Source of the DNA: Sulfurospirillum sp. UBA4058
GTDB lineage: Bacteria; Campylobacterota; Campylobacteria; Campylobacterales; Sulfurospirillaceae
Length of the DNA: 64,000 nt
Direction of reading: 5' to 3'
NCBI GenBank assembly: GCA_002382085.1
Contig: DFZK01000003.1
Location: 1 to 64,000, forward strand
Below the pieces are notes generated by a model that saw nothing but the letters and a program-made list of their open reading frames with translations, made no database searches and was not told the origin of the DNA. The translations under genes were made by a program, and so were the position numbers. Position 1 is the first letter of the stretch. Each line of letters starts with the position of its first letter. Positions 25,957 to 33,900 of this stretch are shown piece by piece.

Positions 25957-26846
25957 TAAAACTCTTTCATCTCGAAATCGTCAAACATAAATTCGTTAGC
26001 ACTCTCGCTCGCAACCGACTCCGAAGCACTGGCTTCTTGAAGTTTTAGGACTACTTTAAAAATCGTCAACGCTTCGGAAGAGTCGTAGTCGATCGAGCCT
26101 TCCAGCGATTCCACTAAGGCGTTAACGACGCTTAAACCCAGCCCCAACCCGTCGACCGATTCACGTGCGCGGCTTTGTTTATCAACCTTTTTAAAGCGAT
26201 TAAAGACCTCTTTTTTATGCTCTTTGGCAATCACGTCTCCGGTATTGCTGATTTCCATGACGACGGTATCGTTTTGAATGTACGTTCGGAACAAGACGGT
26301 ATTTCCGCGAAACGAATATTCGCAGGCGTTGGAGACCAAGTTCATTAAAATCGTGTGTAATTTCTTGGCGTCGCTGACGATTTTGCTCGGCATTTCGATT
26401 TTTTTTACGACATGTAAAGATTTATCTTCAATTAAGTACCCTAAAAGTTTACACACTTCTTCAAAAAGCATATCGATATCTACGCTGCTCAAATGGCTTC
26501 CGATCTCGCCCGCTTCAATCTCGGCGGCGGTAAAAATATTCCCGAGTTGAAAATTGAGTTTTTGAAGCTCCACGTCCAATAAAAGTTTCATGGTTTGCGT
26601 ACGCGGCGAATCATCGTTTTTCAGCATCATAGACGAAAGATTGAGAAGTGAGCCGATCGGGTTGTTGAAAACATTTTTAATCAATGAGAGGAATTCACCT
26701 TTGACTTTGTCGGTTTCACGTAATTTTTCATTGAGATCGTAAAGCTTTTTGGTTAAAAATTCCAACTCTTTGAGCGTCTCGTTTTTCTGCTCAAAGCGTT
26801 TTTTAACTTCCGCCAATAACTGCGCATCGCTTATATCGTCCATCAT
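25956..26846 (-). CDS. Histidine-kinase-like protein lacking the phospho-acceptor histidine
   Basis: About 296 residues: an N-terminal coiled coil (about 10-50), a HisKA-like dimerisation region reading FLSLIKNVFNNPIGSLL where a normal kinase has SHExRTPL, and a well-conserved HATPase domain (MNLVSNACEYS, DGLGLGLSVV). The histidine position is Asn, so it cannot autophosphorylate there. It may act as an ATP-dependent scaffold, a phosphatase or a regulator of CheA. The start at 26846 follows cheR directly after AAGGTG. It lies between cheR and cheD. Confidence 0.8.
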   Translation of the reverse strand: MMDDISDAQLLAEVKKRFEQKNETLKELEFLTKKLYDLNEKLRETDKVKGEFLSLIKNVFNNPIGSLLNLSSMMLKNDDSPRTQTMKLLLDVELQKLNFQLGNIFTAAEIEAGEIGSHLSSVDIDMLFEEVCKLLGYLIEDKSLHVVKKIEMPSKIVSDAKKLHTILMNLVSNACEYSFRGNTVLFRTYIQNDTVVMEISNTGDVIAKEHKKEVFNRFKKVDKQSRARESVDGLGLGLSVVNALVESLEGSIDYDSSEALTIFKVVLKLQEASASESVASESANEFMFDDFEMKEF

Positions 26847-26850
26847 CGTC

Positions 26851-27672
26851 TTACACCTTCTGGTAAATTGAAGCACCTTTGGATTTAAAGCCTTGTTTCA
26901 TATCGGTAAGGGCTTCGGAACTTCCGATAAATAAATACCCCTCTTTTGAAAGAAGCGTATGAAATTTTTTCACCAATTGTTCTTGCGTCGGTTTGTCAAA
27001 ATAGATCATAACGTTACGACAAAAAATGATATCAAACATCCCCTCTTTAAAAAGAGCGTAATTTCCCGTAACCAAGTTGTACTCGCGAAACGTTATCATC
27101 GACTTTAGACGTTCGTCTATCCTAAAGGAGTGCGTTTGCGCCTCGTACGTAAAATAGCGTTGAAGCAAACTAGGATCGATTCCCGCGCATGCTTTTTGCG
27201 CATACGTTCCCGTTTGTGCCGCTTTTAAAACGCGCGGCGATACGTCCGTCGCCAAAATCTTAATATCCCACGCACTGTTTTGAGCCAAATGCGTGTCTAA
27301 AAACATCGCAAGACTATAAGGCTCTTCGCCGCTAGAGCACGCCGCCGACCAAATCCGTAGCTTTTTCGCCGGATGTTCCGTCAGGGCGGCACTGTACGCT
27401 TTTAAAAAATCCCATTGTTTGGCTTCGCGAAAAAAAGAGGTCACGTTCGTTGAAATCAACGAAGAGAGGTAGGCAAATTCTTCCCCGCTCGTATCGGTCG
27501 TTAAACGATCGTAATACTCTTTAAAACTACCTAATCCAAGCTGTTTCACGCGCTTGGCAAGACGCGCTTGCACCAAATAGATTTTTTGCGCGCCTAAATT
27601 AATCCCTAAATGCTCATAAATATAGTGTTGAAAAAGCGTAAACTCTTTTTGGCTGAGCACCAAATTGCTCAT
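26851..27672 (-). CDS. cheR: Chemotaxis protein methyltransferase CheR
   Basis: Transfers methyl groups from S-adenosylmethionine to receptor glutamates. The 273 residues contain the SAM-binding segment RIWSAACSSGEEPYSLA and FCRNVMIYF. No TPR or pentapeptide-tether extension is seen, and the adjacent receptor likewise lacks a C-terminal NWETF-type tether. One-base overlap with cheA. Confidence 0.96.
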   Translation of the reverse strand: MSNLVLSQKEFTLFQHYIYEHLGINLGAQKIYLVQARLAKRVKQLGLGSFKEYYDRLTTDTSGEEFAYLSSLISTNVTSFFREAKQWDFLKAYSAALTEHPAKKLRIWSAACSSGEEPYSLAMFLDTHLAQNSAWDIKILATDVSPRVLKAAQTGTYAQKACAGIDPSLLQRYFTYEAQTHSFRIDERLKSMITFREYNLVTGNYALFKEGMFDIIFCRNVMIYFDKPTQEQLVKKFHTLLSKEGYLFIGSSEALTDMKQGFKSKGASIYQKV

Positions 27673-29732
27673 TAGTACAACTCTTCAACATTTAAGATCA
27701 ATGCCACCTCGCCGTTACCCATAACGGCACCTCCGCTGACGCCTTCGGTTTTAGCGAAAAATTCTCCTAACGTCTTAATAACGACTTGTTGACGACCGAC
27801 CAATTCATCGACCAACAAAGCAAACTTGCCTTTTTGGTTTTCGATACACACCAAGGTGGACTCCCAAGCGTTCGGTTTTTGAGCGTCGAGTTCTAACACC
27901 CTGTTCAAGCGAACGATCGGTAAAAGCTCCGATCGGAGTTGCACGAACTCTTCTTTACTGCCGGCAACATGGACTTCCTCTTCGGCGGGTCGAAACGACT
28001 CGATAATGCACAGTGTCGGGATAATAAAAATCTTTTCGCTCGAACGTACGATCATACCGTCGATAATCGCTAGCGTTAGAGGTAAAATAATTAAAAACGT
28101 ACTGCCTTGATTCGGGACGGAAGCGATCTCCACTTTTCCGCGCACGCTCTCAATCGCCGTACGAACGACGTCTAGTCCGACGCCGCGTCCGGAGAGATCG
28201 CTAATCACGTCCGCCGTCGAAAATCCGGGTTGCATAATGAGATTGTAAATCTGCGCTTCGCTTAGCTCGTCTTCGGGTTTAATCAAACCTCTTTCCAAGG
28301 CTTTTTGATATACTTTTTCTTTATTGATGCCTCGACCGTCGTCTTTCACTTCGATAATGATATTGCCGCCGCGATGATACGCACTCAAAGTCACGATACC
28401 TTCGTCGCTTTTGCCCGCTTTGCGGCGTTCTTCGACGTCGGTTTCAATCCCGTGGTCGATGGAATTGCGAATAATATGAATCAGCGGGTCGGAAAGGGCT
28501 TCAACCATCGTTTTATCGATCTCGGTATCTTCGCCTTGAAGAATGAGATGTATCGGTTTCCCGACTTTTTTCGAAGAATCGCGTACGACGCGTTTCATTT
28601 TTTCAAACGTATCGCGAATCGGGATCATACGTAACGACATCACGCGATTTTGGATCAATTTGGTAATTTTCGAAAGATTTTCGATGGTCTTAGTCACTTC
28701 GGCATCGCGTACCGCTTTAATTTTGCCGTTTTCCCCCAGATAATTTTGAGCGATAACCAACTCTCCGATCGAATCAAACAACTCATCGAGCTTTTGCGCA
28801 TCGATTTTTAAAAACGTTTTGGGAGCAGCCACGGAAGTCTTTGCCTCTTTGGTCTCCTCTTTCACGACAGGTGCGTTCAAGACGGCTTCCAAAGACTCTA
28901 GCGGAACACCATTGTGTATCGGTTGAGTCACGATCGGTCTCGGCACGGCATCGATACGATACTCTTGAGGCTCTAAAAAATCAAAAACCTCTTCGATTTG
29001 AGCCTGTGAATTTTGACTTGCGTAAAAAATTTCGACACGTTTAAAATAGTTTTGTTCGCTATCGAACGTCTCGAGCGTACACGCATCGATAGGACTCCAA
29101 AAAGAGGATAATATCCGCCCTACATGTGAAAGGTTTTTGAAAAATAAAAAGTGATCAAACCCTCGTAAATAGATATCGCTATCCAACGTTAAGATGATTT
29201 TGTAAAGCTCTTCTTCCGCTTCAAGTCGTTCTAAAAAAGAAGCTTCATCGGGTTTTTCAAAGGTCGGCTCGTCGAAAATTTCGTTCCCGAATTCTTGAGC
29301 AAGATCGTTACATGTAAGCGTTACGGGAGGTTGTTCTTGACCTGTTTTCAGCGTCGAAATAATCTGTTGAATTTGATTCAAGCAGGCTTCGTAGCCTTCC
29401 GGCTGACCGCTACGCTCCGAAATTTCAAAATCAAGCGTCTCTTTGATCAGGTTGACGCTTTCCAAAAAGAGATCAACGTGGCTAGCACTCGGCATGACGT
29501 CGGAGCTTCTAAAGAAGTCCAAAACGTCCTCGAAATGATGCACAAACTCTCCAAGACGCGAGAAATTAAATGCGTTGGCACTTCCTTTTAACGTATGAAC
29601 GCCTCGAAAAATTTCGTTTAAAAGGGCTTTATCGCTTGGGGATTCTTCATAATTTAAAATGTCGATATCCATCTTTTCGATAATATCGGTTGCTTCTTCG
29701 ATAAAAATTTGTTTTAGTTTTTCTTTACTCAT
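27672..29732 (-). CDS. cheA: Chemotaxis histidine kinase CheA
   Basis: About 686 residues. P1/Hpt domain with phospho-acceptor His46 (GVHTLKGSANAF); a linker region in place of an obvious P2; P3 dimerisation; P4 ATPase (DPLIHIIRNSIDHGIE, DDGRGI, FSTADVISDLSGRGVGLDVV); and C-terminal CheW-like P5. There is no fused receiver, unlike the CheAY kinase that serves the flagellar pathway in many Campylobacterota. This points to an additional chemosensory system. The start at 29732 (MSKEKLKQIF) removes a ten-residue extension and leaves an 8-nt overlap with the STAS-like gene. Confidence 0.94.
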   Translation of the reverse strand: MSKEKLKQIFIEEATDIIEKMDIDILNYEESPSDKALLNEIFRGVHTLKGSANAFNFSRLGEFVHHFEDVLDFFRSSDVMPSASHVDLFLESVNLIKETLDFEISERSGQPEGYEACLNQIQQIISTLKTGQEQPPVTLTCNDLAQEFGNEIFDEPTFEKPDEASFLERLEAEEELYKIILTLDSDIYLRGFDHFLFFKNLSHVGRILSSFWSPIDACTLETFDSEQNYFKRVEIFYASQNSQAQIEEVFDFLEPQEYRIDAVPRPIVTQPIHNGVPLESLEAVLNAPVVKEETKEAKTSVAAPKTFLKIDAQKLDELFDSIGELVIAQNYLGENGKIKAVRDAEVTKTIENLSKITKLIQNRVMSLRMIPIRDTFEKMKRVVRDSSKKVGKPIHLILQGEDTEIDKTMVEALSDPLIHIIRNSIDHGIETDVEERRKAGKSDEGIVTLSAYHRGGNIIIEVKDDGRGINKEKVYQKALERGLIKPEDELSEAQIYNLIMQPGFSTADVISDLSGRGVGLDVVRTAIESVRGKVEIASVPNQGSTFLIILPLTLAIIDGMIVRSSEKIFIIPTLCIIESFRPAEEEVHVAGSKEEFVQLRSELLPIVRLNRVLELDAQKPNAWESTLVCIENQKGKFALLVDELVGRQQVVIKTLGEFFAKTEGVSGGAVMGNGEVALILNVEELY

Positions 29733-29994
29733 GGCTGTTCCAATAAAGCGTACCGCAAACACCCAAATCTAAAGGTAGTTTATCGATGGCATCGATTTTA
29801 AGGCTCGGTTTTGTTTGTTTCATACACCATAAAAGCGCAAATAAAGAAGAGCTCGCCGGAAAGCCGTCTTTAGAAGGGAAAATGACAATCTCTTCAATAT
29901 AAGCCAATCGGTCTTTGACAAAAAGCGTCAGGGCTTTGATCTCTTCCAAATCCATATCGAAATCAAGCTCCAATACATCACCGTCTATACACAT
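29725..29994 (-). CDS. Small STAS-like protein in the chemosensory cluster
   Basis: 89 residues, with alternating strands and helices and an IEEIVIFPSKDGFPASSSLFALLWCM core that resembles a STAS/anti-sigma antagonist fold. The serine-rich turn (ASSS) lies where STAS proteins are phosphorylated. It overlaps cheA by 8 nt and is the gene between the receptor and the kinase. STAS proteins in chemosensory arrays are known in some bacteria. The call rests on general pattern only. Confidence 0.6.
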   Translation of the reverse strand: MCIDGDVLELDFDMDLEEIKALTLFVKDRLAYIEEIVIFPSKDGFPASSSLFALLWCMKQTKPSLKIDAIDKLPLDLGVCGTLYWNSHE

Positions 29995-30030
29995 ATCCTA
30001 CCCTTTCCTCTTTACAAGCTTGGTACATGA

Positions 30031-30058
30031 CGCTACATGTCGTTTTTGACATGTAGCG
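30031..30058. repeat. 11-bp inverted repeat with two ACATGT cores
   Basis: CGCTACATGTC and its perfect complement GACATGTAGCG are separated by GTTTTT. It lies between the receptor gene and the STAS-like gene, after the terminator-like hairpin at 30072. It contains two copies of the ACATGT core that recurs across the window. It could attenuate read-through or bind a protein. Confidence 0.6.
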
Positions 30059-30071
30059 CTTCTTCGTACGG

Positions 30072-30096
30072 AAAAGAGTTTTACTTAAAACTCTTT
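30072..30096 (-). terminator. Terminator-like hairpin at the chemoreceptor stop codon
   Basis: On the minus strand AAAGAGTTTT and AAAACTCTTT form a 10-bp perfect stem around a four-base loop, ending in TTTT. The stem includes the last two codons and the stop of the chemoreceptor gene. It may separate receptor expression from cheA downstream. Confidence 0.55.
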
Positions 30097-32085
30097 CAGA
30101 TCGTCTTCACCCAAAGGAAAGACATCTTCGTTATTACGCTTGGATGCATTTTGCGCAAAGGAAGGCGTTTTAGTTTTTTTGGTGCTAGGATTGACCGACA
30201 AACGTTTGGGGGCGGGAACAACCGATGAGAGATGTTTCGTATGGTTACTAGAAAGACTTGGGCGAGGAGAATCTTTACCCATATCAAAACCTGCCAAAGC
30301 CGCCATCTCCGCAACGCTTTGAAGCATCGCCAAGGCTTGCGCGTTGAGCTCTTCGGCTGCGGCAGCCGTCTCTTCGGATGCGGAAGCATTTTGTTGGGTA
30401 ATTTGATCGACCGATCCCATCGCCGTTGCGATTTGGTTCATTCCTTCGGCTTGTTCTTTCGCGGATATCGCAATCTCTCCGATCAGATCCGAGGTTTTTT
30501 TGATACCGTTGAGAATTTCGGTAAACGACTCTTTCGTTTTGTTGGCAACTTCGGTTCCGGCTTTGACTTGATCGATGCTCGCTTCGATAATGCCCGTGAT
30601 CTCTTTCGCGGCACCCGCACTGCGTTCCGCTAGATTTTTTACCTCTTCGGCGACGACCGCAAAACCAAGACCGTGTTCACCCGCACGTGCGGCTTCGACG
30701 GCGGCATTCAGGGCTAAAAGGTTGGTTTGAAATGCAATTTCGTCGATTGTTTTAATAATTTTCGCAATTTTTTGGGAAGAATCGGTAATCTTTTCCATCG
30801 CAACCATCAGGTCTTGAACGCGTTGATTGCCCTCTTTTGCCGCATCGTTAGAGTGTTGCGCCAAAATATTCGCTTCGCGTGAATTTTCCGCATTTTGGTT
30901 ATTGCTCGCAGTAGCTTGTTCGATCGTCGCACTCACTTCTTCAACGCTACTGGCTTGCGAACTTGCTCCCTCCGCCAAAGAAACCGATGCCGAGCTAATC
31001 TGCTCGCTGGCACTGACGACTTGCGTCGTACCTTCGGAGAGCGACTTCACGGACTCAACGACGACTTTAACGATACTACGAATAATAAATACCGCCGTTA
31101 AAAGACCGATGATAACGGCAATAATAAGGCCTACAATCATCACAAAGGAAGCAATACTTAAAGAATCGGAGGCATTATCGGAAACTTCTTTTGTATTTCC
31201 AACGCCAAGTTGCATGACGGAAGAGGCTGCATCGAGAACATCTGCGGCAGCTTTCACGCGAATCGCATTTTCCGTTGCGGTTTCTTGCATAACGTTCATC
31301 ATACCTTTTAACGATGATTCATAAACTTTAGCGGCATTTTCAATGTTTTTTAAATCTTCAAGATTATTGGCTTGAACGGTATTGGCTTTGATTTCGGTTA
31401 ATAATTTATAGATGGCATCGAAAGAAGCAACCGCATTTTCGAGCATTTTTAAATCCCGTTTGAGTTGTGCACGCTGACCCAAGACGCGTGTATTGTGCGC
31501 AAGATCAATGACTTCGTTAATATGGCTTATTTTATTAAGACGCGATATCAGTTTTGCGCCGTCTTGCTTCGTGTTAATCTCTTCTTTAAGTTTACTCTCT
31601 TGATTATCGAGATATTTAGAAGCATTTTTCATAAAGATCGTTGCATTTTCGACCATTGCAGCGTCATACTGTTTTTTACGCTCTAAAATTTTTTCGGAAC
31701 GATCATTTGAGGCGATATACTCTAAAGTGCTTTTTGAAGCTTTTTGTTCACCTTCAATTAGATTGGTTAAATGGTATTTTTTTCCGTGAGCTTGAGCTTC
31801 TTCTAAATATTTTTGAAGACTGATAAACTCTTTTTTCGCATTTGCCAGAGATTGCTCGTTATCTTGCATCGTAAAGGCACGTACATCGTAACGAATTTGA
31901 TTAGCCGATGCAAAAATCTTACTTGCAATTTCTACTTCCGGAGCATAAACCTCTGCAAGTTTTGCGGAATCTTGAGAAGCATTGCGCATATTGACAATCG
32001 CCAAAATACCCAACGCCAACGTAATGAACAATAAGATACCAAACCCGAGAGAAATTCTTTTGCCCAATGTCATAGTGTTATTCAT
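30085..32085 (-). CDS. Methyl-accepting chemotaxis protein
   Basis: 666 residues: TM1 (about 13-33), a long helical periplasmic ligand domain (about 34-305), TM2 (SFVMIVGLIIAVIIGLLTAVFII), and a signalling domain with the hairpin tip EIAFQTNLLALNAAVEAARAGEHG type sequence, here reading IDEIAFQTNLLALNAAVEAA. A HAMP domain is short or absent. Methylation helices flank the tip. The C-terminus ends in GEDDLKEF without a CheR-binding pentapeptide. As the receptor inside the cluster it probably feeds CheA at 27672. Confidence 0.93.
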   Translation of the reverse strand: MNNTMTLGKRISLGFGILLFITLALGILAIVNMRNASQDSAKLAEVYAPEVEIASKIFASANQIRYDVRAFTMQDNEQSLANAKKEFISLQKYLEEAQAHGKKYHLTNLIEGEQKASKSTLEYIASNDRSEKILERKKQYDAAMVENATIFMKNASKYLDNQESKLKEEINTKQDGAKLISRLNKISHINEVIDLAHNTRVLGQRAQLKRDLKMLENAVASFDAIYKLLTEIKANTVQANNLEDLKNIENAAKVYESSLKGMMNVMQETATENAIRVKAAADVLDAASSVMQLGVGNTKEVSDNASDSLSIASFVMIVGLIIAVIIGLLTAVFIIRSIVKVVVESVKSLSEGTTQVVSASEQISSASVSLAEGASSQASSVEEVSATIEQATASNNQNAENSREANILAQHSNDAAKEGNQRVQDLMVAMEKITDSSQKIAKIIKTIDEIAFQTNLLALNAAVEAARAGEHGLGFAVVAEEVKNLAERSAGAAKEITGIIEASIDQVKAGTEVANKTKESFTEILNGIKKTSDLIGEIAISAKEQAEGMNQIATAMGSVDQITQQNASASEETAAAAEELNAQALAMLQSVAEMAALAGFDMGKDSPRPSLSSNHTKHLSSVVPAPKRLSVNPSTKKTKTPSFAQNASKRNNEDVFPLGEDDLKEF

Positions 32086-32102
32086 CCCTTATCCTTTTCG
32101 TG

Positions 32103-32594
32103 CTATGCAGTTTTACTTAGTGCTTGTACGACACCCAATTCGTCTTCTCCGAAAAGAGCTACCAAATCTAAAATCATAATGACTTTATTTTTCTGTTTCG
32201 CCATATTTTTAATAAATTTCGTATCGACGTTCGATCCGAATTCCGGAGGTAACGAGATATTCTCGTCGTCTACGTTTACGACTTCTTCGACTTTATCGAC
32301 GATAAAACCGATGTTCTTACCGTCAATCGTAATAATCACGATAGACGTATACATCTGCGGTTCGATTTCGGGCATATCAAATTTGATACGCATGTCCACG
32401 ACGGGAATAATATTGCCTCGAAGATTCATGACGCCTTTAATAAAGTGCGGCGTTTTCGGCACGGGCGTCGTTTTCATCATCGCGATGATCTCTTTTACGT
32501 CAAAAATATTGACCCCGTATATTTCATCCTGCAAATAAAACGTCAGAAACCGATTGGCGGTTAGTCCGACTCCTTTAGCATGCTTTTCTTCCAT
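32103..32594 (-). CDS. cheW: Chemotaxis coupling protein CheW
   Basis: 163 residues with the CheW fold: FYLQDEIYGVNIFDVKEI, the TPVPKTPHFIKGVMNLRGNIIPVVD motif region and a final ILDL strand. It connects receptor and CheA in the array. It lies 17 nt before the receptor gene and 1 nt after the CheY gene, in a single operon. Confidence 0.96.
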   Translation of the reverse strand: MEEKHAKGVGLTANRFLTFYLQDEIYGVNIFDVKEIIAMMKTTPVPKTPHFIKGVMNLRGNIIPVVDMRIKFDMPEIEPQMYTSIVIITIDGKNIGFIVDKVEEVVNVDDENISLPPEFGSNVDTKFIKNMAKQKNKVIMILDLVALFGEDELGVVQALSKTA

Positions 32595-32595
32595 T

Positions 32596-32982
32596 TTACA
32601 GTCCTAATACCATCGTAATAGCTTTGATGAGTTTATCGTCGCTAAAAGGCTTTACCATCCATCCCGTCACTCCGATAGCCTTACCGCGCGCTTTCATATC
32701 CGGAGAACTTTCCGTCGTCAAAATAAGAATGGGTCTGTTTTTAAATTTATCATGGGATTTAAGCTCGTTCGCAAGATCAAGTCCGCTCATTTGCGCCATG
32801 TTGATATCGCTGATCAAAAGATCGTAATCTTCTCTACCGCTTAAAAGAGCGTCAAGCAGTTCCGCAGGATTAAGGTACGTCGCAAACTGAATCGTTCCTC
32901 GCCCGATCATCTCCTCAAGAGCCATCTGTGCCGTTGCGAGAATCGTTTTAGAATCATCTACTAAAATGACTTTTTTACCCAC
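32596..32982 (-). CDS. CheY-like response regulator, first gene of the minus-strand chemosensory operon
   Basis: About 128 residues; receiver with VDDSKT, LLISDINM (phospho-acceptor Asp), LTTESS and VKPFSD. GTG at 32982 is chosen as start because AAGGAG lies 5 nt upstream; an ATG at 33003 has no ribosome site. It is the likely diffusible output of CheA at 27672 and a substrate for CheC at 20030. Confidence 0.88.
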   Translation of the reverse strand: MGKKVILVDDSKTILATAQMALEEMIGRGTIQFATYLNPAELLDALLSGREDYDLLISDINMAQMSGLDLANELKSHDKFKNRPILILTTESSPDMKARGKAIGVTGWMVKPFSDDKLIKAITMVLGL

Positions 32983-33144
32983 ATAATCTCCTTTAATTAC
33001 CATGAATTCGTACACTCTATGGTAATAGCAATCCTTGTTAATATAGCTTAAAGAATATTAAAGAAGTGTTAAAAATATAAGGAAAACACCTATGCAAATT
33101 CATTATGGAACTTGTTTTGCTTTTTAAGCTCAAAAGGAGGGATT

Positions 33145-33678
33145 ATGCAACTTCGTTTAACGCCGCATTGTATTTGTATTTACCTCTCGAAAACTTCTTC
33201 GCATTACGAAGCCGTTATACACACGTTAAACCAAACGTTCGGGCAACCTTTTTGGATCAAAGAAACGCTTATTAATATTGCCTTGCATCATGAATTAGAT
33301 CGACGAAAAGCATTTTTAATCTCCTTATATCATCACTGCGCTTTAGCTTCAAAAACGCACAATGCCCTCTTCCTACAAAAGCTGATCGCTTTTTGCGCTA
33401 AACCGATTAAGCTGATTATTACGCGCGAAACGGCTACCGACGCCTCTCTTGAAAACACGGTAACGCAGATAGATCCTTATCGCTTGCTTCAAGCACATAA
33501 ATACGAAAGTTTTTCCTCGATTCGCCGTAAATACTTGCGCTTAGCAAAAGCCTATCATCCCGATACGCTCCAAACGGGCGACGACGCCTTACTCCAAACG
33601 ACGACGATTAAATTTCACCAAATACAAGAAGCCTATGAAACGATTAAAGCAGAAAAAAAGAGACAAAGTGCCGCATAA
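33145..33678 (+). CDS. DnaJ-domain protein
   Basis: About 177 residues. The C-terminal 65 residues form a J domain (DPYRLLQAHKY...YHPDTL) with the essential HPD tripeptide, so it should stimulate a DnaK ATPase. The N-terminal ~110 residues resemble no family I know. The start at 33145 follows AAAGGAGG closely. The gene lies between the chemosensory operon and tRNA-Ala and looks monocistronic. Confidence 0.82.
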   Translation: MQLRLTPHCICIYLSKTSSHYEAVIHTLNQTFGQPFWIKETLINIALHHELDRRKAFLISLYHHCALASKTHNALFLQKLIAFCAKPIKLIITRETATDASLENTVTQIDPYRLLQAHKYESFSSIRRKYLRLAKAYHPDTLQTGDDALLQTTTIKFHQIQEAYETIKAEKKRQSAA

Positions 33679-33739
33679 CAATCTTTTTTAAGGTTTGCTT
33701 GGTACAATACTCTTCTTAATTTTCTTCCCAACCCGAAAC

Positions 33740-33815
33740 GGGGTGTTAGCTCAGCTGGGAGAGCGCAACGCTGGCAGCGTTGAGGTCAGGGGTTCGATCC
33801 CCCTACACTCCACCA
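33740..33815 (+). tRNA. tRNA-Ala (anticodon GGC)
   Basis: A complete 76-nt cloverleaf with CCA encoded: acceptor GGGGTGT paired with ACACTCC, D arm GCTC...GAGC, anticodon stem CAACG/CGTTG with loop CTGGCAG (anticodon GGC), and a T arm with GTTCGAT. TACAAT at 33703-33708 may be the -10 box. Its 3' end is the attachment site of the integrated element that follows; the tRNA stays intact. Confidence 0.97.
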
Positions 33816-33817
33816 TT
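33798..33817 (+). repeat. attL: 20-bp direct repeat at tRNA-Ala 3' end
   Basis: TCCCCCTACACTCCACCATT covers the last 18 nt of tRNA-Ala plus TT. The identical 20 bp recur at 40507-40526 without the rest of the tRNA. Integration at a tRNA 3' end by a tyrosine recombinase leaves exactly this pattern. Confidence 0.92.
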
Positions 33818-33867
33818 TTTCTCAAAACTCCCTATTTTAGGCATTTTAGACATAGAAACTTTTCTTT

Positions 33868-33890
33868 GTGGTACACAGAAGTGGTACACA
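33868..33890 (+). repeat. Tandem GTGGTACACA repeats near attL
   Basis: GTGGTACACA occurs at 33868-33877 and 33881-33890, 13 bp apart. TGGTACACA also occurs at 40428-40436, 70 nt inside attR. Copies near both ends, just inside the core site, are what arm-type integrase binding sites look like. Confidence 0.55.
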
Positions 33891-33900
33891 AAGGCAAAAA

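Noticed and set aside
26276..26550. 90-codon plus-strand ORF within the kinase-like gene
   Set aside because: Antisense shadow of the HATPase domain; no ribosome site or family match.
30232..30633. 133-codon ORF opposite the chemoreceptor gene
   Set aside because: It mirrors the highly conserved signalling domain of the receptor in another frame; composition is atypical for a protein.
30827..31324. 165-codon ORF opposite the chemoreceptor gene
   Set aside because: Shadow frame of a strongly conserved coding region without its own start signals.
33868..33900. GTG at 33868 as integrase start
   Set aside because: It lies within the GTGGTACACA repeats with no ribosome site; ATG at 33901 has AAAGG upstream and begins at the conserved domain.
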